From assembly GCA_965223245.1 (NCBI GenBank), contig CBDCVY010000013.1, positions 2,604,001 through 2,668,000 on the forward strand: a DNA stretch of 64,000 bases, written 5' to 3'. Position 1 is the first letter of the stretch; every line of letters begins with the position of its first letter. This document shows positions 53,511 to 62,040 of this stretch, piece after piece. Source of the stretch: CBDCVY01 sp965223245 (GTDB lineage: Bacteria > Nitrospinota > Nitrospinia > Nitrospinales > Nitrospinaceae). Position numbers and translations under genes: made by a program. The notes under the pieces were generated by a model that had not been told where the DNA came from, did no database searches, and was given only the letters and a program-made list of their open reading frames with translations.

Positions 53511-54900
53511 CCAGGCCCCGCCTGGAGGGGAAATTATTTTTCGATGAGTTTGTCTGAATGCAGAGTACTCAAAAAATTTTCAGAAGGTTCCTTGCATTCC
53601 ATATAACAAAACCGCCGGCCCCCGGCCGGTGGGAATATTTAATTTCCGATGACTCACTCGCCGTGAAGGGCAGCATGGGTCCTCGATGATCGGTAACGAA
53701 CGCCGAATCCGCAAAATTTTTTCTAAAGTAAATTTTTTCTTCCGAAGTAAATTCAAAAACGGAAGGTCGATGCGTTCCCCCTTTTTGAAGGAAAGCTTTG
53801 CGTAAGTAGAAATTTGGAAAAGCCCTGATTGTCAATCACCCCGGCCCTCTTTAAAAAGAGGGCGAACATGGGTTACCAAATTTTATATTCTTTTGTTTTG
53901 TTCAGAATTCATAGTTACGCAAAGATCTCTTTTTGAAGGAAAGCTTTGCGTAAGTGGAATTTTTGAGTAAAACACAAAAAATGATAAAAAGGAAAGTCGA
54001 TGTACTCCCTCTTTCCCAATCTAACGATTGGAAGCAAATGGGATTTTCAGAAGTTGATGGATAGATGAACTGAAATAAACTTTAGGAAATTCTTGCTTCC
54101 TCCAGGCGTTGCCTGGCGGGGGGATTGATCACTCGCTGTGGCGGCAGATAAATTTGCGATGAGTTTACGTGAACGCAAAATCCACAGAACCTTTCGTAAG
54201 TAAAGTTTGCTTTCGGAAGTAAATTAAAAAACGGAAGTCGATGCTCGCCCTCTTTTTAAAGGAGACCTTTGCATAACAATCAATGTTGAACAAAACACAA
54301 TAAACTTAAAGAAAAGACCCATGCGCTCCCCCTTTTTGAAGGGGGCTGGGGGGATTTTACCTCCAGGGGTTTTTAAAATATCAGATTTACGCAGTCCCTC
54401 CCAATCTAACGATTGGAAGTAACTGGGGTTTTCAAATATCAGTTGAGAAAAGGAATCTAAGAAACCCCAGGAAAATAGTTGTTACCTGCAGGCGTTGGCC
54501 TGCGGGCCGGGGGGATTGATCACTCGCTGTGGCGGCAGATAAATTTGCGATGAGTTTACGTGAACGCAAAATCCACAGAACCTTTCGTAAGTAAAGTTTG
54601 CTTTCGGAAGTAAATTAAAAAACGGAAGTCGATGCTCGCCCTCTTTTCCAACCTGGCGGTTGGAGGCAAAAGGGATTTTCAGAAGTTGATGGATAGATGA
54701 ACTGAAATAAACTTTAGGAAATTCTTGCTTCCTCCAGGCGTTGCCTGGCGGGGGGATTGACAATCGGGGCTTTTAGACTAAATGAAAGAAAACTTTGTGA
54801 AAAGTTTCTGACGATTCAGCTTGCAAGCCAACACATCGCAAATAAACTTTGAGTGCAGCGTCACGCTGCCCAACCTGCGATTGGAAGCAACAGGCTCGCG
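53511..54900. repeat. Large cluster of mosaic palindromic repeats (copy 4)
   Basis: About 1.4 kb without a gene. Palindromes in order: CCAGGC/GCCTGG with CCC loop (53511), CCGGCC/GGCCGG with CCC loop (53615), CCAATC/GATTGG (54016), CCAGGC/GCCTGG with GTT loop (54101), CCAATC/GATTGG (54401), GCAGGC/GCCTGC (54488), CCAACC/GGTTGG (54648), CCAGGC/GCCTGG (54734), and GCAGCG/CGCTGC (54855). A block of about 137 bases at 54120-54256 recurs exactly at 54511-54647, and 54041-54126 recurs at 54673-54758. Shared blocks include GCTCCCTCTTT and TGCAAAGGTCTC-like segments. Confidence 0.8.
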
Positions 54901-54923
54901 CCTGAGGCAACTTTGATTCTCGA

Positions 54924-55208
54924 TTAGGCCTTTCTAAACTCAAATCCAATTTTGAGATGCGATCCTGTGGCTTTGGCGATTCGCGCTAAAGTGATGGTCG
55001 ATGGGTTGACGCGGCCCCCTTCCAGACGGGCAATGACCGATTGGGTCGTTTTCATCCGCTTCGCCAGTTGGGCCTGGGTCAATCCCGCTTTGGTCCGCGC
55101 TTCGATTATGGCCTTCGCCAATTCAAATTCCGGAGCCAGCTTTTTATACTCCGCTTTATATTTTGGATTCTTCATCCATTTTTTATGCAGGTCTTTCGCT
55201 TTTGTCAT
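54924..55208 (-). CDS. XRE-family antitoxin
   Basis: 94 residues. A short lead (LHKKWMKNPKYKAEYKKLAP) is followed by a Cro/C1-type helix-turn-helix: AIIEARTKAGLTQAQLAKRM, KTTQSVIARLEGG, NPSTITLARIAKATG. It ends KIGFEFRKA. This is the usual antitoxin partner of RelE/Gp49-like toxins. The ATG overlaps the toxin stop by 4 bases. Confidence 0.92.
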   Translation of the reverse strand: MTKAKDLHKKWMKNPKYKAEYKKLAPEFELAKAIIEARTKAGLTQAQLAKRMKTTQSVIARLEGGRVNPSTITLARIAKATGSHLKIGFEFRKA

Positions 55209-55531
55209 TGTTTAATCTCCTTCGCCCGCTCTAGCGCCAATTCAATTTCACGACGCGGAGTCTTTTGCGTTTTCTTTACAAATACTCGAACCACAATCAC
55301 TCTCTTCGGTCGAGCCGTCACATAAATCGCTCTGGAAATTCCCGATTTCCCGGTGAGTCGAATTTCCCAAAGCGCACCTTCCAAGTGTTTGATATGGGGA
55401 AGCCCTACCTGGTTTAATCCGAACGTCTCGATCAACTGAACCACATGACTGAATCGAGCCTTCATATCCGGCGGTAGCGACTCCAGTTCTTCATCTACTA
55501 TTGTGTTAAGTGTTTCAACGGTCCAGTTCAT
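55205..55531 (-). CDS. RelE/Gp49-like toxin
   Basis: 108 residues of the phage-derived Gp49-like/HigB-2 type: VDEELESLPPDMKARFSHVV, QLIETFGLNQVGLPHIKHLE, GALWEIRLTGKSGISRAIYV, and RVIVVRVFVKKTQKTPRREI. Family members are ribosome-dependent mRNA interferases. Toxin-first order with the XRE antitoxin. An operator palindrome lies just upstream. The pair is embedded between dispersed-repeat clusters. Confidence 0.92.
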   Translation of the reverse strand: MNWTVETLNTIVDEELESLPPDMKARFSHVVQLIETFGLNQVGLPHIKHLEGALWEIRLTGKSGISRAIYVTARPKRVIVVRVFVKKTQKTPRREIELALERAKEIKQ

Positions 55532-55543
55532 AGGCTTTTAGAT

Positions 55544-55561
55544 TATAGCATATTTGCTATA
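55544..55561 (-). promoter_or_regulatory. Operator palindrome and -10 box of the RelE/XRE pair
   Basis: Perfect 7-bp inverted repeat TATAGCA/TGCTATA with a 4-base centre; on the minus strand TATAAT (55547-55542) overlaps it, 13 bases before the toxin start. This is the typical site for autorepression by an XRE antitoxin. Confidence 0.6.
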
Positions 55562-55614
55562 TAAAATTAGAAAGTTTTTTTGATGAAAAGTAAAAATTTG
55601 CCTTCAGAAGAAAA

Positions 55615-55745
55615 TGCAAAAATGGAAAGCCGGTGTGCTCCCTCTTTCCTAAAGAGGGTAGGGGTGATTCACCTTCAGGGGCTTTAGGTTTTCTGACTTA
55701 TGCAAAAGTCTCTTCATACAGAAGCTAGGGGGATTTTTCAGACTC
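55615..55745. repeat. Dispersed mosaic repeat copy 5
   Basis: GTGTGCTCCCTCTTTCC, AAAGAGGG, GGGGTGATTCACCTTCAGGGG and CTTATGCAAAAGTCTCTTC blocks, shared with the copies at 15.2, 19.9, 54.3 and 59.6 kb; followed by a CTCCGCCTGAAAGGGG segment. Confidence 0.65.
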
Positions 55746-55791
55746 CGCCTGAAAGGGGAATCTTTAGGATTTAAAGAATCAATTTCCATTC

Positions 55792-56217
55792 CTAAGAATT
55801 TAAATAATATAAATCATCTTGATATTCTTTAAAGGGCCGGGAAACCAATCCTGTTTTTTCAGCTTCCAAAATTAATTTGCGAATTATTTTTTCATCGTTC
55901 AATTCCGAAAACTTTCGAGGTCCTTCTTCAGCAAAGCGGTAAAGTTTCCAAGGGTCGATACCGCCGACGCGCCCATCAAAACCAAACGTAAAATCTATTT
56001 CATAATTTTCATAATGGAATTTGCAATCCGTTCCATGAAAACGATATTCATGTTCCTGATTGTTACCCAACTTTCCAGTTTGAGGAATATTACTTTGTCG
56101 CCAATACATGGGTGTCTCTATGTTTAAATATTGCTTTAAAACTTTATGCGCTTCTTCAGCAGTGCTTACATACAACCTTAAAAGAATTTTAAAATTTTCA
56201 AACAATTCATTATTCAT
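55792..56217 (-). CDS. DUF6896-like protein, probable orphan immunity protein
   Basis: 141 residues, soluble, no signal. The pattern EYRFHGTDCKFHYENYEIDF then FGFDGRVGGIDPWKLYRFAE recalls DUF6896 proteins, which are common in polymorphic-toxin immunity gene arrays (recalled, not searched). It starts one base before the end of the neighbouring gene 56218-56664, so both are one transcript. No toxin gene is adjacent, so it would be an orphan immunity gene. Confidence 0.65.
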   Translation of the reverse strand: MNNELFENFKILLRLYVSTAEEAHKVLKQYLNIETPMYWRQSNIPQTGKLGNNQEHEYRFHGTDCKFHYENYEIDFTFGFDGRVGGIDPWKLYRFAEEGPRKFSELNDEKIIRKLILEAEKTGLVSRPFKEYQDDLYYLNS

Positions 56218-56664
56218 TCAACTAATATCATTTCTATTTTTTGCAAACCCAAAACACATATCCTGCTCCATAGTAAAAACCATACACCAGGAAAAGTCGC
56301 CGGCAATAATATAATGATGCTGGGGAATCTCAATTACATATGGAATGACCTTATTGAGAGTTGCAACATCCATTTTTAATGCTTTATCAATCAAGCTATC
56401 CCCAACAACAATGCATTCTCCTTTAAGGCTTTGATTGTTTATGGTTTCAGCCATAAAATTTAAAAATTGGGATTTATAGTCTTTGTCCGTTGCATTGATC
56501 TCTATGGAATTTTCAACAAAACTCCAATCAATCTTGGAACCGTATATCGGATAGGTTTGATTTAATTTTTCAAAATATTTTTCAAAATCATTTTCAACTA
56601 TCACTAAACCCTTGGAAATATAATATTCAATGTCTTTTAAAAGCTCGTCTTCAAAATAATTCAA
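56218..56664 (-). CDS. Immunity-like cytoplasmic protein of unknown family
   Basis: 148 residues with no signal peptide. Acidic and aromatic (YFEDELLKDIEYYISKGLVI, IDWSFVENSIEINATDKD), with a C-terminal block VIPYVIEIPQHHYIIAGDFS then WCMVFTMEQDMCFGFAK. Size, acidity and a C-terminal W/F-rich strand are typical of contact-dependent-inhibition immunity proteins. First gene of the pair with the DUF6896-like gene. The function is inferred. Confidence 0.55.
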   Translation of the reverse strand: MNYFEDELLKDIEYYISKGLVIVENDFEKYFEKLNQTYPIYGSKIDWSFVENSIEINATDKDYKSQFLNFMAETINNQSLKGECIVVGDSLIDKALKMDVATLNKVIPYVIEIPQHHYIIAGDFSWCMVFTMEQDMCFGFAKNRNDIS

Positions 56665-56867
56665 TATTTTTACCTACCACCTGGTTTTCATTTCCATATA
56701 AACACAAATGGAAACATAACTCTAATATTAGTTATCTCCCTCACACCCCAATAGTCACTGCTCAGTTTTGAAGCACTATTAAAAGGAATTATACCAGCTT
56801 GTCAGGCAAATCAAGAACGCAAAGTGGGTTCACCACTTCCGAACAAACTGTTAGTGGAATGAGTGAA

Positions 56868-57971
56868 TCAGGAGCTGAGTTCGACCCAGGTGAGGGGAAT
56901 CCATTTTTTGACGGAGGCTTGGGCTCGTTTGATTTCTTCGGGAGTCATTTGTTTTTCCAGGGCCTGCTTATTTTGTTCCGCTTCCTTACGTTTTTTCCCT
57001 TGAAGCCCTTCGGAATATTCATTCGGTTGCAGCGACAACAAAATCCACTTGTAGGCTCGGACCTTGTCTTTCGGTTGGGAGCGTCCTTCTTTATAGATTA
57101 ATCCCAGATGGTACTGTCCCAAAGAATTGCCCTGCTCGGCGGCGTAGGAATACCAATGCCTCGCTTGTTTCATATCTTTGTCCGTGCCCAACCCGTTTTC
57201 ATACATGCGGCCGCAGTTCACCTGAGAAACAGGGTCTCCCTGTTTGGAGCCCAGTTCATACCACCACAACGCAATTCCATAATTCTGCGGCACTTCGATT
57301 CCTGTTTCAAAAAATCGACCCATGGCCACCTGCGCCTCCGGATCTTTTTTCTTAGCCGCTTTTTTGTACCACTCCAAAGCGGTTTTCGTATCCTTAGGAA
57401 CTCCCAGTCCTTTTTCATACATGGCCCCTAACCCTGTTTGCGATTTAGCCCACCCGCGGTCCGCCGCTTTGCGGTACCAGTCCAGGGCTTTCTGGTAATC
57501 CTGACCTACCGCAGTGCCTTCTACATACATGTTCGCCAGATTATTCTGCGCCAGCACGGATCCCTGCTCGGCCGATTTAGAAAACAGTTCAAAAGCTTTC
57601 TTCAAGTTTTTGGGTACTCCGCGGCCGCGTCGGTGCATTTCCCCCAGTTCAAACTGACTCCAGGAGTTATTCAGCTTGGCAGATCGCTGAAACCATTGCA
57701 GCGCTTTTTTCGTATCGTACGGGACCCCCAACCGCATGCTGTAAATTTTTCCCAGAAAATATTGCGCCTTCGCGTTCCCTTTTTCAGCCAGAGGAGACAG
57801 GACCTTCAACGCCTCTTTATGCTGACCCGTCCGGAACATACGCACACCCTTTTTATACTCCGGCGAGTACTTCGGTTTGGCAGACTGCTCTGCCGTGGCC
57901 ACGCCAACGCAAAGACCCACCCCAAGCATCAAGGTGACTAGAATAAATTTTTTAACAAGGAAAGGTTTCAT
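56868..57971 (-). CDS. Exported Sel1-repeat protein
   Basis: 367 residues. Signal peptide (ILVTLMLGVGLCVGVATA). Seven to eight Sel1-like repeats of 36 residues (e.g. AQNNLANMYVEGTAVGQDYQ then KALDWYRKAADRG) occupy residues about 55-310. The C-terminus is a charged helix (KRKEAEQNKQALEKQMTPEE) ending in WIPLTWVELSS. Sel1 proteins act as periplasmic scaffolds or in signalling. The start overlaps the end of a small frameshifted gene by 4 bases. Confidence 0.9.
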   Translation of the reverse strand: MKPFLVKKFILVTLMLGVGLCVGVATAEQSAKPKYSPEYKKGVRMFRTGQHKEALKVLSPLAEKGNAKAQYFLGKIYSMRLGVPYDTKKALQWFQRSAKLNNSWSQFELGEMHRRGRGVPKNLKKAFELFSKSAEQGSVLAQNNLANMYVEGTAVGQDYQKALDWYRKAADRGWAKSQTGLGAMYEKGLGVPKDTKTALEWYKKAAKKKDPEAQVAMGRFFETGIEVPQNYGIALWWYELGSKQGDPVSQVNCGRMYENGLGTDKDMKQARHWYSYAAEQGNSLGQYHLGLIYKEGRSQPKDKVRAYKWILLSLQPNEYSEGLQGKKRKEAEQNKQALEKQMTPEEIKRAQASVKKWIPLTWVELSS

Positions 57972-58182
57972 CCGTAAGCGTCTATCATTCCATAAATACC
58001 GACAACTATAAATAAAATTGAAATGACCATCGAATAATAATACAAAAACTTTTTACCTAAAAATTTTTTGACCCTATATGCAAGTGGATTATCCCAATAT
58101 TTGGAAGGGAGAACAAGATAAGGCCAATAATACCTAAAAGGACAAACAATCCGCAAAAAATAAATCCGCTGATACTTTTCAT
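57968..58182 (-). pseudogene. Frameshifted small membrane protein gene
   Basis: From ATG 58182 one frame encodes MKSISGFIFCGLFVLLGIIG and LILFSLP before meeting a stop. A second frame, open to 57968, continues naturally with KYWDNPLAYRVKKFLGKKF and YYYSMVISILFIVVGIYGMI. Joining the two near 58110 gives a sensible two-helix membrane protein of about 70 residues, so a one- or two-base indel is likely, real or a sequencing error. If real, only the second frame (start 58156) might be expressed. Confidence 0.5.
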
Positions 58183-58207
58183 ATTCTCAAAAAAATTTGT
58201 ATTTTAC

Positions 58208-58480
58208 TCACAGTCTCTCACCACAGGTCCAGCAATTTTTAGGAACCCATGGATACGTAAAATTAATTGAATGGTTTTTGTATTTTATAGGTTTTTGAAA
58301 CACCCTACTCTTACAATGTGGACATTTAAGCAAAAGAAAAAGTAAACCAAAAATGAAAAAAGCTATTAATGCAAAATAAGGTCCGTTTTGCTCCTTAAGA
58401 TCCAGCCCAGTTAAAAACGTCATTACTGGAAAGTATAGGATCATTAACAACCAAAACCTGGCTCTTAAAGAAAGTTTCAT
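58208..58480 (-). CDS. Two-helix membrane protein with zinc-ribbon-like tail
   Basis: 90 residues: helices FWLLMILYFPVMTFLTGL and YFALIAFFIFGLLFLLL, followed by CPHCKSRVF and a final CWTCGERL. The CxxC pairs could bind zinc. No family was recognised. It lies between the frameshifted membrane gene and a DUF1493 gene on the same strand. Confidence 0.7.
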   Translation of the reverse strand: MKLSLRARFWLLMILYFPVMTFLTGLDLKEQNGPYFALIAFFIFGLLFLLLKCPHCKSRVFQKPIKYKNHSINFTYPWVPKNCWTCGERL

Positions 58481-58570
58481 AATGAATCTATTTTATAATA
58501 TTTTGATTGGGATTTTAAACTAATGACGGGCGTCATTGGGAACTTAAACTTAAGGAAAACTAATGCTGCT

Positions 58571-58909
58571 CTAATTCCACTTTTTGTTTTTGGCGGCGCG
58601 GACGAGATCTTGGACCAGCAATTGCTTCTCCCGGGATCGCTTGCCGGACAACACTCTCCACCACATTGCCAGGAACGCTGAGAAATTTTTCTCCTTGGGA
58701 AAAAAGTATTTGTTGAAATCAAAGTCCGACATGTCGACATTGAACTGTTCCGAAAACGTTTCTAAAATTTCAAACGCTTCGTCTCCTTCAATGCCCCAGT
58801 CGTTCACAATATCCGAATCCGGTTTAATGGTATCCAATTCGACAGCAAAGGCGATGGATAAAAACTTAAAAACGTCGTGCTCTACATTTTCAATTTTGGT
58901 TTCGGACAT
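58571..58909 (-). CDS. DUF1493-family protein (acyl-carrier-like fold)
   Basis: 112 residues; cytoplasmic. Motifs typical of DUF1493: VELDTIKPDSDIVNDWGIEG, DEAFEILETFSEQF, NVDMSDFDFNKYF. The family resembles acyl carrier proteins in fold, but the Ser of the phosphopantetheine site (D-S-L) is replaced by GDEAFE here, so it should not carry a prosthetic group. The role is unknown. Confidence 0.8.
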   Translation of the reverse strand: MSETKIENVEHDVFKFLSIAFAVELDTIKPDSDIVNDWGIEGDEAFEILETFSEQFNVDMSDFDFNKYFFPKEKNFSAFLAMWWRVLSGKRSREKQLLVQDLVRAAKNKKWN

Positions 58910-59164
58910 AACTTAGCCTCAGATAGGGGGGGTGCGCTCTGGATGATTTATGTACTATCAAAAGGTAGTATACCAGTTTCAGAGTCCTGCTTGGGAGTTA
59001 ATTGCACTCCCGAAATAGGCTCGAAACCCGATGATTTACCGCCCGCTAACGCTTTTGGGGCAACCATATTCCAGCTACCGCATAAAGTTCAACTATCAAT
59101 CCACTCTGAGATAAGCCTCTCGGTTCCTCAAAATCTTCACACTATTTCTTCTACCATTTCTAAA

Positions 59165-59735
59165 ATCCCAAGTGGTCAATCCCCGCAGCGTGACGCTGCA
59201 CTCAAAGTTTATTTGCGATGTGTTGGCTTGCAAGCTGAATCGTCAGAAAATCTTTCTCAGTGTTTTTTTCATTCCATCCAAAAGCCCTGAATGTCAATCA
59301 CCCCGCCAGGCAACGCCTGGAGGAAGCAAGAATTTCCTAAGGTTTCTTTCAGTTCATCTATCCATCAACTTCTGAAAATCCCTTTTGCCTCCAATCGCCG
59401 GATTGGAAAAGAGGGCGAACATTGACTTCCATTCTTTAATTTTATTTCTAAAGTCAAACTCAACTTGGGAAGAGATTCTGTGGGTTCGGCTCACACAAAA
59501 ACTCATCGAGAATGAATTCTGCCGCCACGGCGAGTAGCCAATCACCCCGGCCCGCAGGCCAACGCCTGCAGGTAACAATTATATTCCTGGATCTCTTAGA
59601 TTTCTTTTATCAACTGATATTTGAAAATCCCTTTTGCCTCCAATCGCTAGATTGGGAAAGAGGGAGCACAGGGATCTCCGTTTTAATATTTTTTTTGTTT
59701 TATTCAAAAACTCCACTTATCTCAAGATTTTCCCA
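59165..59735. repeat. Dispersed mosaic repeat copy 6
   Basis: Palindromes GCAGCG/CGCTGC (59185), CCAGGC/GCCTGG (59306), CCAATC/GATTGG (59391), GCCG/CGGC (about 59521), GCAGGC/GCCTGC (59554) and CCAATC/GATTGG (59640). Between 59306 and 59420 it is the inverted form of 54016-54115. It is flanked by GTCAATCACCCC, ATCGAGAATGAATT and AGAGGGCGAACATTGAC blocks. Confidence 0.75.
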
Positions 59736-59792
59736 CTAATCCCTTCCACACCTTCAAAACCTCCGCTAAAAACATTTTTTAATTATTTTTTG

Positions 59793-59843
59793 TTGACAAC
59801 ATTGGGCCGGAAACATATACTTAGTACTACTAATTAATTACTA
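59793..59843 (+). promoter_or_regulatory. Consensus promoter and putative MarR operator
   Basis: TTGACA (59793-59798), 17-base spacer, TATACT (59816-59821). Downstream, TTAGTA (59821) and TACTAA (59838) flank the palindrome TAATTAATTA, overlapping the expected transcription start, a typical place for autorepression by the MarR protein encoded next. Confidence 0.7.
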
Positions 59844-59856
59844 AGGAGTACTTATA

Positions 59857-60522
59857 GTGAGCGATACCAACAAATCTTCTCAAGGTTCGAATTCCACTGC
59901 CCGGAAAATTATTACCGGGTTGTCCAAGGTGTCCATTGCGCTTAAGAGTCATTCCTGGAAGGAAGCCAACGAAAGCGGGTTGACCCCAACGCAGGGGCAG
60001 ATTCTGGTGAACTTAAGTCTAAGGTCCGGCAAAGATCCAGTGCTCTCGGAATTAGCGGAAGCGTTGGGAATCACTTTAGCCACCGCCAGTAGCTCCATAA
60101 ACACACTGGTGGAAAAAAAGCTGGTTCGTAAAAACCGCTCTCCGGACGATGGAAGGAGTCTCGTCGTCTCGCTGACCGCAAAAGGAAAAAAAGAAGCGGA
60201 GAATGCGGCAGGGTGGCCGGACTTCCTGACAGGAGCCCTGGATAAGTTGTCTCCGAATGAGCGGACAATGTTTTTTCGCTGTCTTTTGAAAATCATCCGC
60301 TCGTTGCAGGACGAACACCAAATTCCCGTCAGCCGAATGTGTGTCACTTGTGCGTATTTCAAACCACACGTGCATAAAGATTTAAAGAGGCCGCACCACT
60401 GCGGTTTCGTCAATTCTCCTTTCGGCGATGGTGAGTTGAGACTGGAATGCAGCGATCATGAAAGTGCTTCCTCGGTAGAAAGCAATCGAATTTGGGAAAT
60501 ATTTTTTGAACATAAAATGTAA
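59857..60522 (+). CDS. MarR-family regulator with Cys/His-rich C-terminus
   Basis: 221 residues from GTG 59857, AAGGAG 10 bases upstream. The winged helix spans about 40-150 (GLTPTQGQILVNLSL, LSELAEALGITLATASSSIN, VRKNRSPDDGRSLVVSLT). Behind it lies a zinc- or redox-type segment: MCVTCAYFKPHVHKD, RPHHCGFVNSPF, LRLECSDHE (C-x2-C, H-x-H, H-H-C, C-x2-H). Cys-containing MarR proteins often respond to oxidants or metals. It has its own consensus promoter with a palindromic operator, and a thioredoxin-like gene follows, which supports redox control. Confidence 0.92.
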   Translation: MSDTNKSSQGSNSTARKIITGLSKVSIALKSHSWKEANESGLTPTQGQILVNLSLRSGKDPVLSELAEALGITLATASSSINTLVEKKLVRKNRSPDDGRSLVVSLTAKGKKEAENAAGWPDFLTGALDKLSPNERTMFFRCLLKIIRSLQDEHQIPVSRMCVTCAYFKPHVHKDLKRPHHCGFVNSPFGDGELRLECSDHESASSVESNRIWEIFFEHKM

Positions 60523-60635
60523 ATTTCGGAATGTTCTTCATCGGTGATGATCTCCGATGATGTTTTGTTCATATTCGTTGAAATTGTTCTTCGCGAATTT
60601 TTTTTATTTAACTTTTTTAGAAAGGAGAATTTATT

Positions 60636-60869
60636 ATGACTCAGGCAATTTTTTATCACGCAGGATGTCCGGTGTGTGTCGAGGCAGAGCAGCGGTTTGT
60701 TTCGGCTTTGGATCCGGCAGAGTACAAGGTCGAAGAAGTGAATTTAGGCAGTGATAAAGAAAGAATTCAAGAAGCCGAGCAGTCAGGCGTGACTTCCGTT
60801 CCTGCACTGGTGATTGAAGGCAAACCGTTTCACATCAATTTTGGAGCTTCGATCCAGGACTTGAAATAA
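60636..60869 (+). CDS. Small thioredoxin-like protein (CPVC active site)
   Basis: 77 residues; AAAGGAG upstream. The active site is GCPVCVEAE (Cys11, Cys14), followed by the cis-Pro loop SGVTSVPALVIEGK. The size and fold resemble glutaredoxin-like mini-thioredoxins. It lies 113 bases after the MarR gene on the same strand, presumably in its operon, as reductase or sensor partner of the Cys-rich regulator. Cytoplasmic. Confidence 0.9.
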   Translation: MTQAIFYHAGCPVCVEAEQRFVSALDPAEYKVEEVNLGSDKERIQEAEQSGVTSVPALVIEGKPFHINFGASIQDLK

Positions 60870-60879
60870 GATGCCATTC

Positions 60880-61085
60880 GTTTTGCGAATGTTGCCATCC
60901 CCACCCACCCATTGGGGGAGGTGCATGCCCTCCCTCTTCCAGTCCACAACTGGCCACTCGCCGTAGAGGCAGCAGGACTATTCGAAACCTTTGTGACGAT
61001 ATAGTATTTACTTATACTCATCGAGAATGAAATATTGGCAGCGGGGCCTACCCCGCGGGCCGGGGTGATTGACCGCCCGGGGTTT
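60880..61085. repeat. Dispersed mosaic repeat copy 7
   Basis: Blocks GTGCATGCCCTCCCTCTT, CACTCGCCGTAGAGGCAG, TCATCGAGAATGAAATATT followed by the palindrome GCGGGG/CCCCGC (about 61039) and GGGGTGATTGACCGCCCGGGG. The GAGAATGAA block is followed here by a palindrome different from those at 19.9, 59.5 and 63.5 kb. Confidence 0.7.
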
Positions 61086-61101
61086 AATAAATGATAAATT
61101 C

Positions 61102-62040
61102 TTATTTCTTACCTTCCTCCGATTTCACACCTAACCGGCACAGGCCGTCGGCGGTGAACCTGAAGGAGCCAAACTGATTTCCCAACAAAATGGTATCCTC
61201 ATCCACTTGCTCTATGGCGTAAGAATCGAAAAAAATATTAGCAGCAATGGTAGAGGTATAATCTTCATTAACTTTTTCAATTTTATATATCAATCCATGA
61301 TTATAAACTTCCGGCCCATTATCGTCCCCGGAAATGGCGAACAATCCAAACGAGGTTTGGTATATTCTTCGAATATTATCGATCACAATTTTTTCAAATT
61401 GATCCATTTCGTTTTTAAACACCAGGTATCCGCCCCATTCTCCACCATTCAAACCCAGTATCCATCCTTCGGGAACTTTAATTCCTAATTTCGGTCGGAA
61501 TTTCATTAAATCAGACTCCACAAAAAACTCCGGAAGTTTATATCGTTCCGGATTTTTTATTTCATCTAACGTATTTTGCAATCCCCTTAACATATACCTA
61601 TTCTCACTAAAGTATTCTCCAAAGAATTTTTTTATGGTCCATCCTTTTTCGGTTTTTTTCAAGATAGGTCCACGCATCAAGGTTTCCATGGATTTATCAC
61701 TTAGAGAAGTGATTTCGGTTTCTGCTCTTTGGACCAATAGACGATCCCGCTCTTCATTCGACAGGTGATAAGGGTAAACTTTTTTCTCGTCAATTTTTTT
61801 GCATACCGGAACGTGGGTCTTTAGTTTCTTTGGAATTTCTTTATACGTATAACCTTCGATCAAAACATACTCAATGGAACTGGGGCTGCAATGAACCAAC
61901 TTATGAGAATTTTTTCCGGAGCATTCTTGCTCAAAAAATTTCTTGGTTTCTTCCCTATTAAAAGCTGAGCTATTTTGAGAAACTGACAAAGCGACAAATG
62001 CAATTCCGACGGAGATTATTTTTTTAATGTGCAATTTCAT
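61102..62040 (-). CDS. Exported protein of tandem paralogue pair, member 2
   Basis: 312 residues with signal peptide (IISVGIAFVALSVSQNSSA). Cys pairs in the N-terminal third (FEQECSGKNSHKLVHCSPSS; VPVCKKID) suggest disulfides. The C-terminal half has a propeller- or beta-sheet-like run: GWILGLNGGEWGGYLVFKNE, KIVIDNIRRIYQTSFGLFA, NHGLIYKIEK, and the end FRFTADGLCRLGVKSEE. The same blocks occur in the next gene (GWLLGLDGGHWRGYLVFRNR; NSDGLCRLGVK). The start overlaps the paralogue's stop by 4 bases. No known family. Confidence 0.8.
   Translation of the reverse strand: MKLHIKKIISVGIAFVALSVSQNSSAFNREETKKFFEQECSGKNSHKLVHCSPSSIEYVLIEGYTYKEIPKKLKTHVPVCKKIDEKKVYPYHLSNEERDRLLVQRAETEITSLSDKSMETLMRGPILKKTEKGWTIKKFFGEYFSENRYMLRGLQNTLDEIKNPERYKLPEFFVESDLMKFRPKLGIKVPEGWILGLNGGEWGGYLVFKNEMDQFEKIVIDNIRRIYQTSFGLFAISGDDNGPEVYNHGLIYKIEKVNEDYTSTIAANIFFDSYAIEQVDEDTILLGNQFGSFRFTADGLCRLGVKSEEGKK

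Noticed and set aside
53511..54900. Regularly recurring short palindromes considered as a CRISPR array
   Set aside because: Repeat units differ in sequence, spacing is irregular and no cas genes are present.
58877..59290. 137-codon open frame on the plus strand
   Set aside because: Starts inside the divergent DUF1493 gene and runs into palindromic repeats; no coding pattern.
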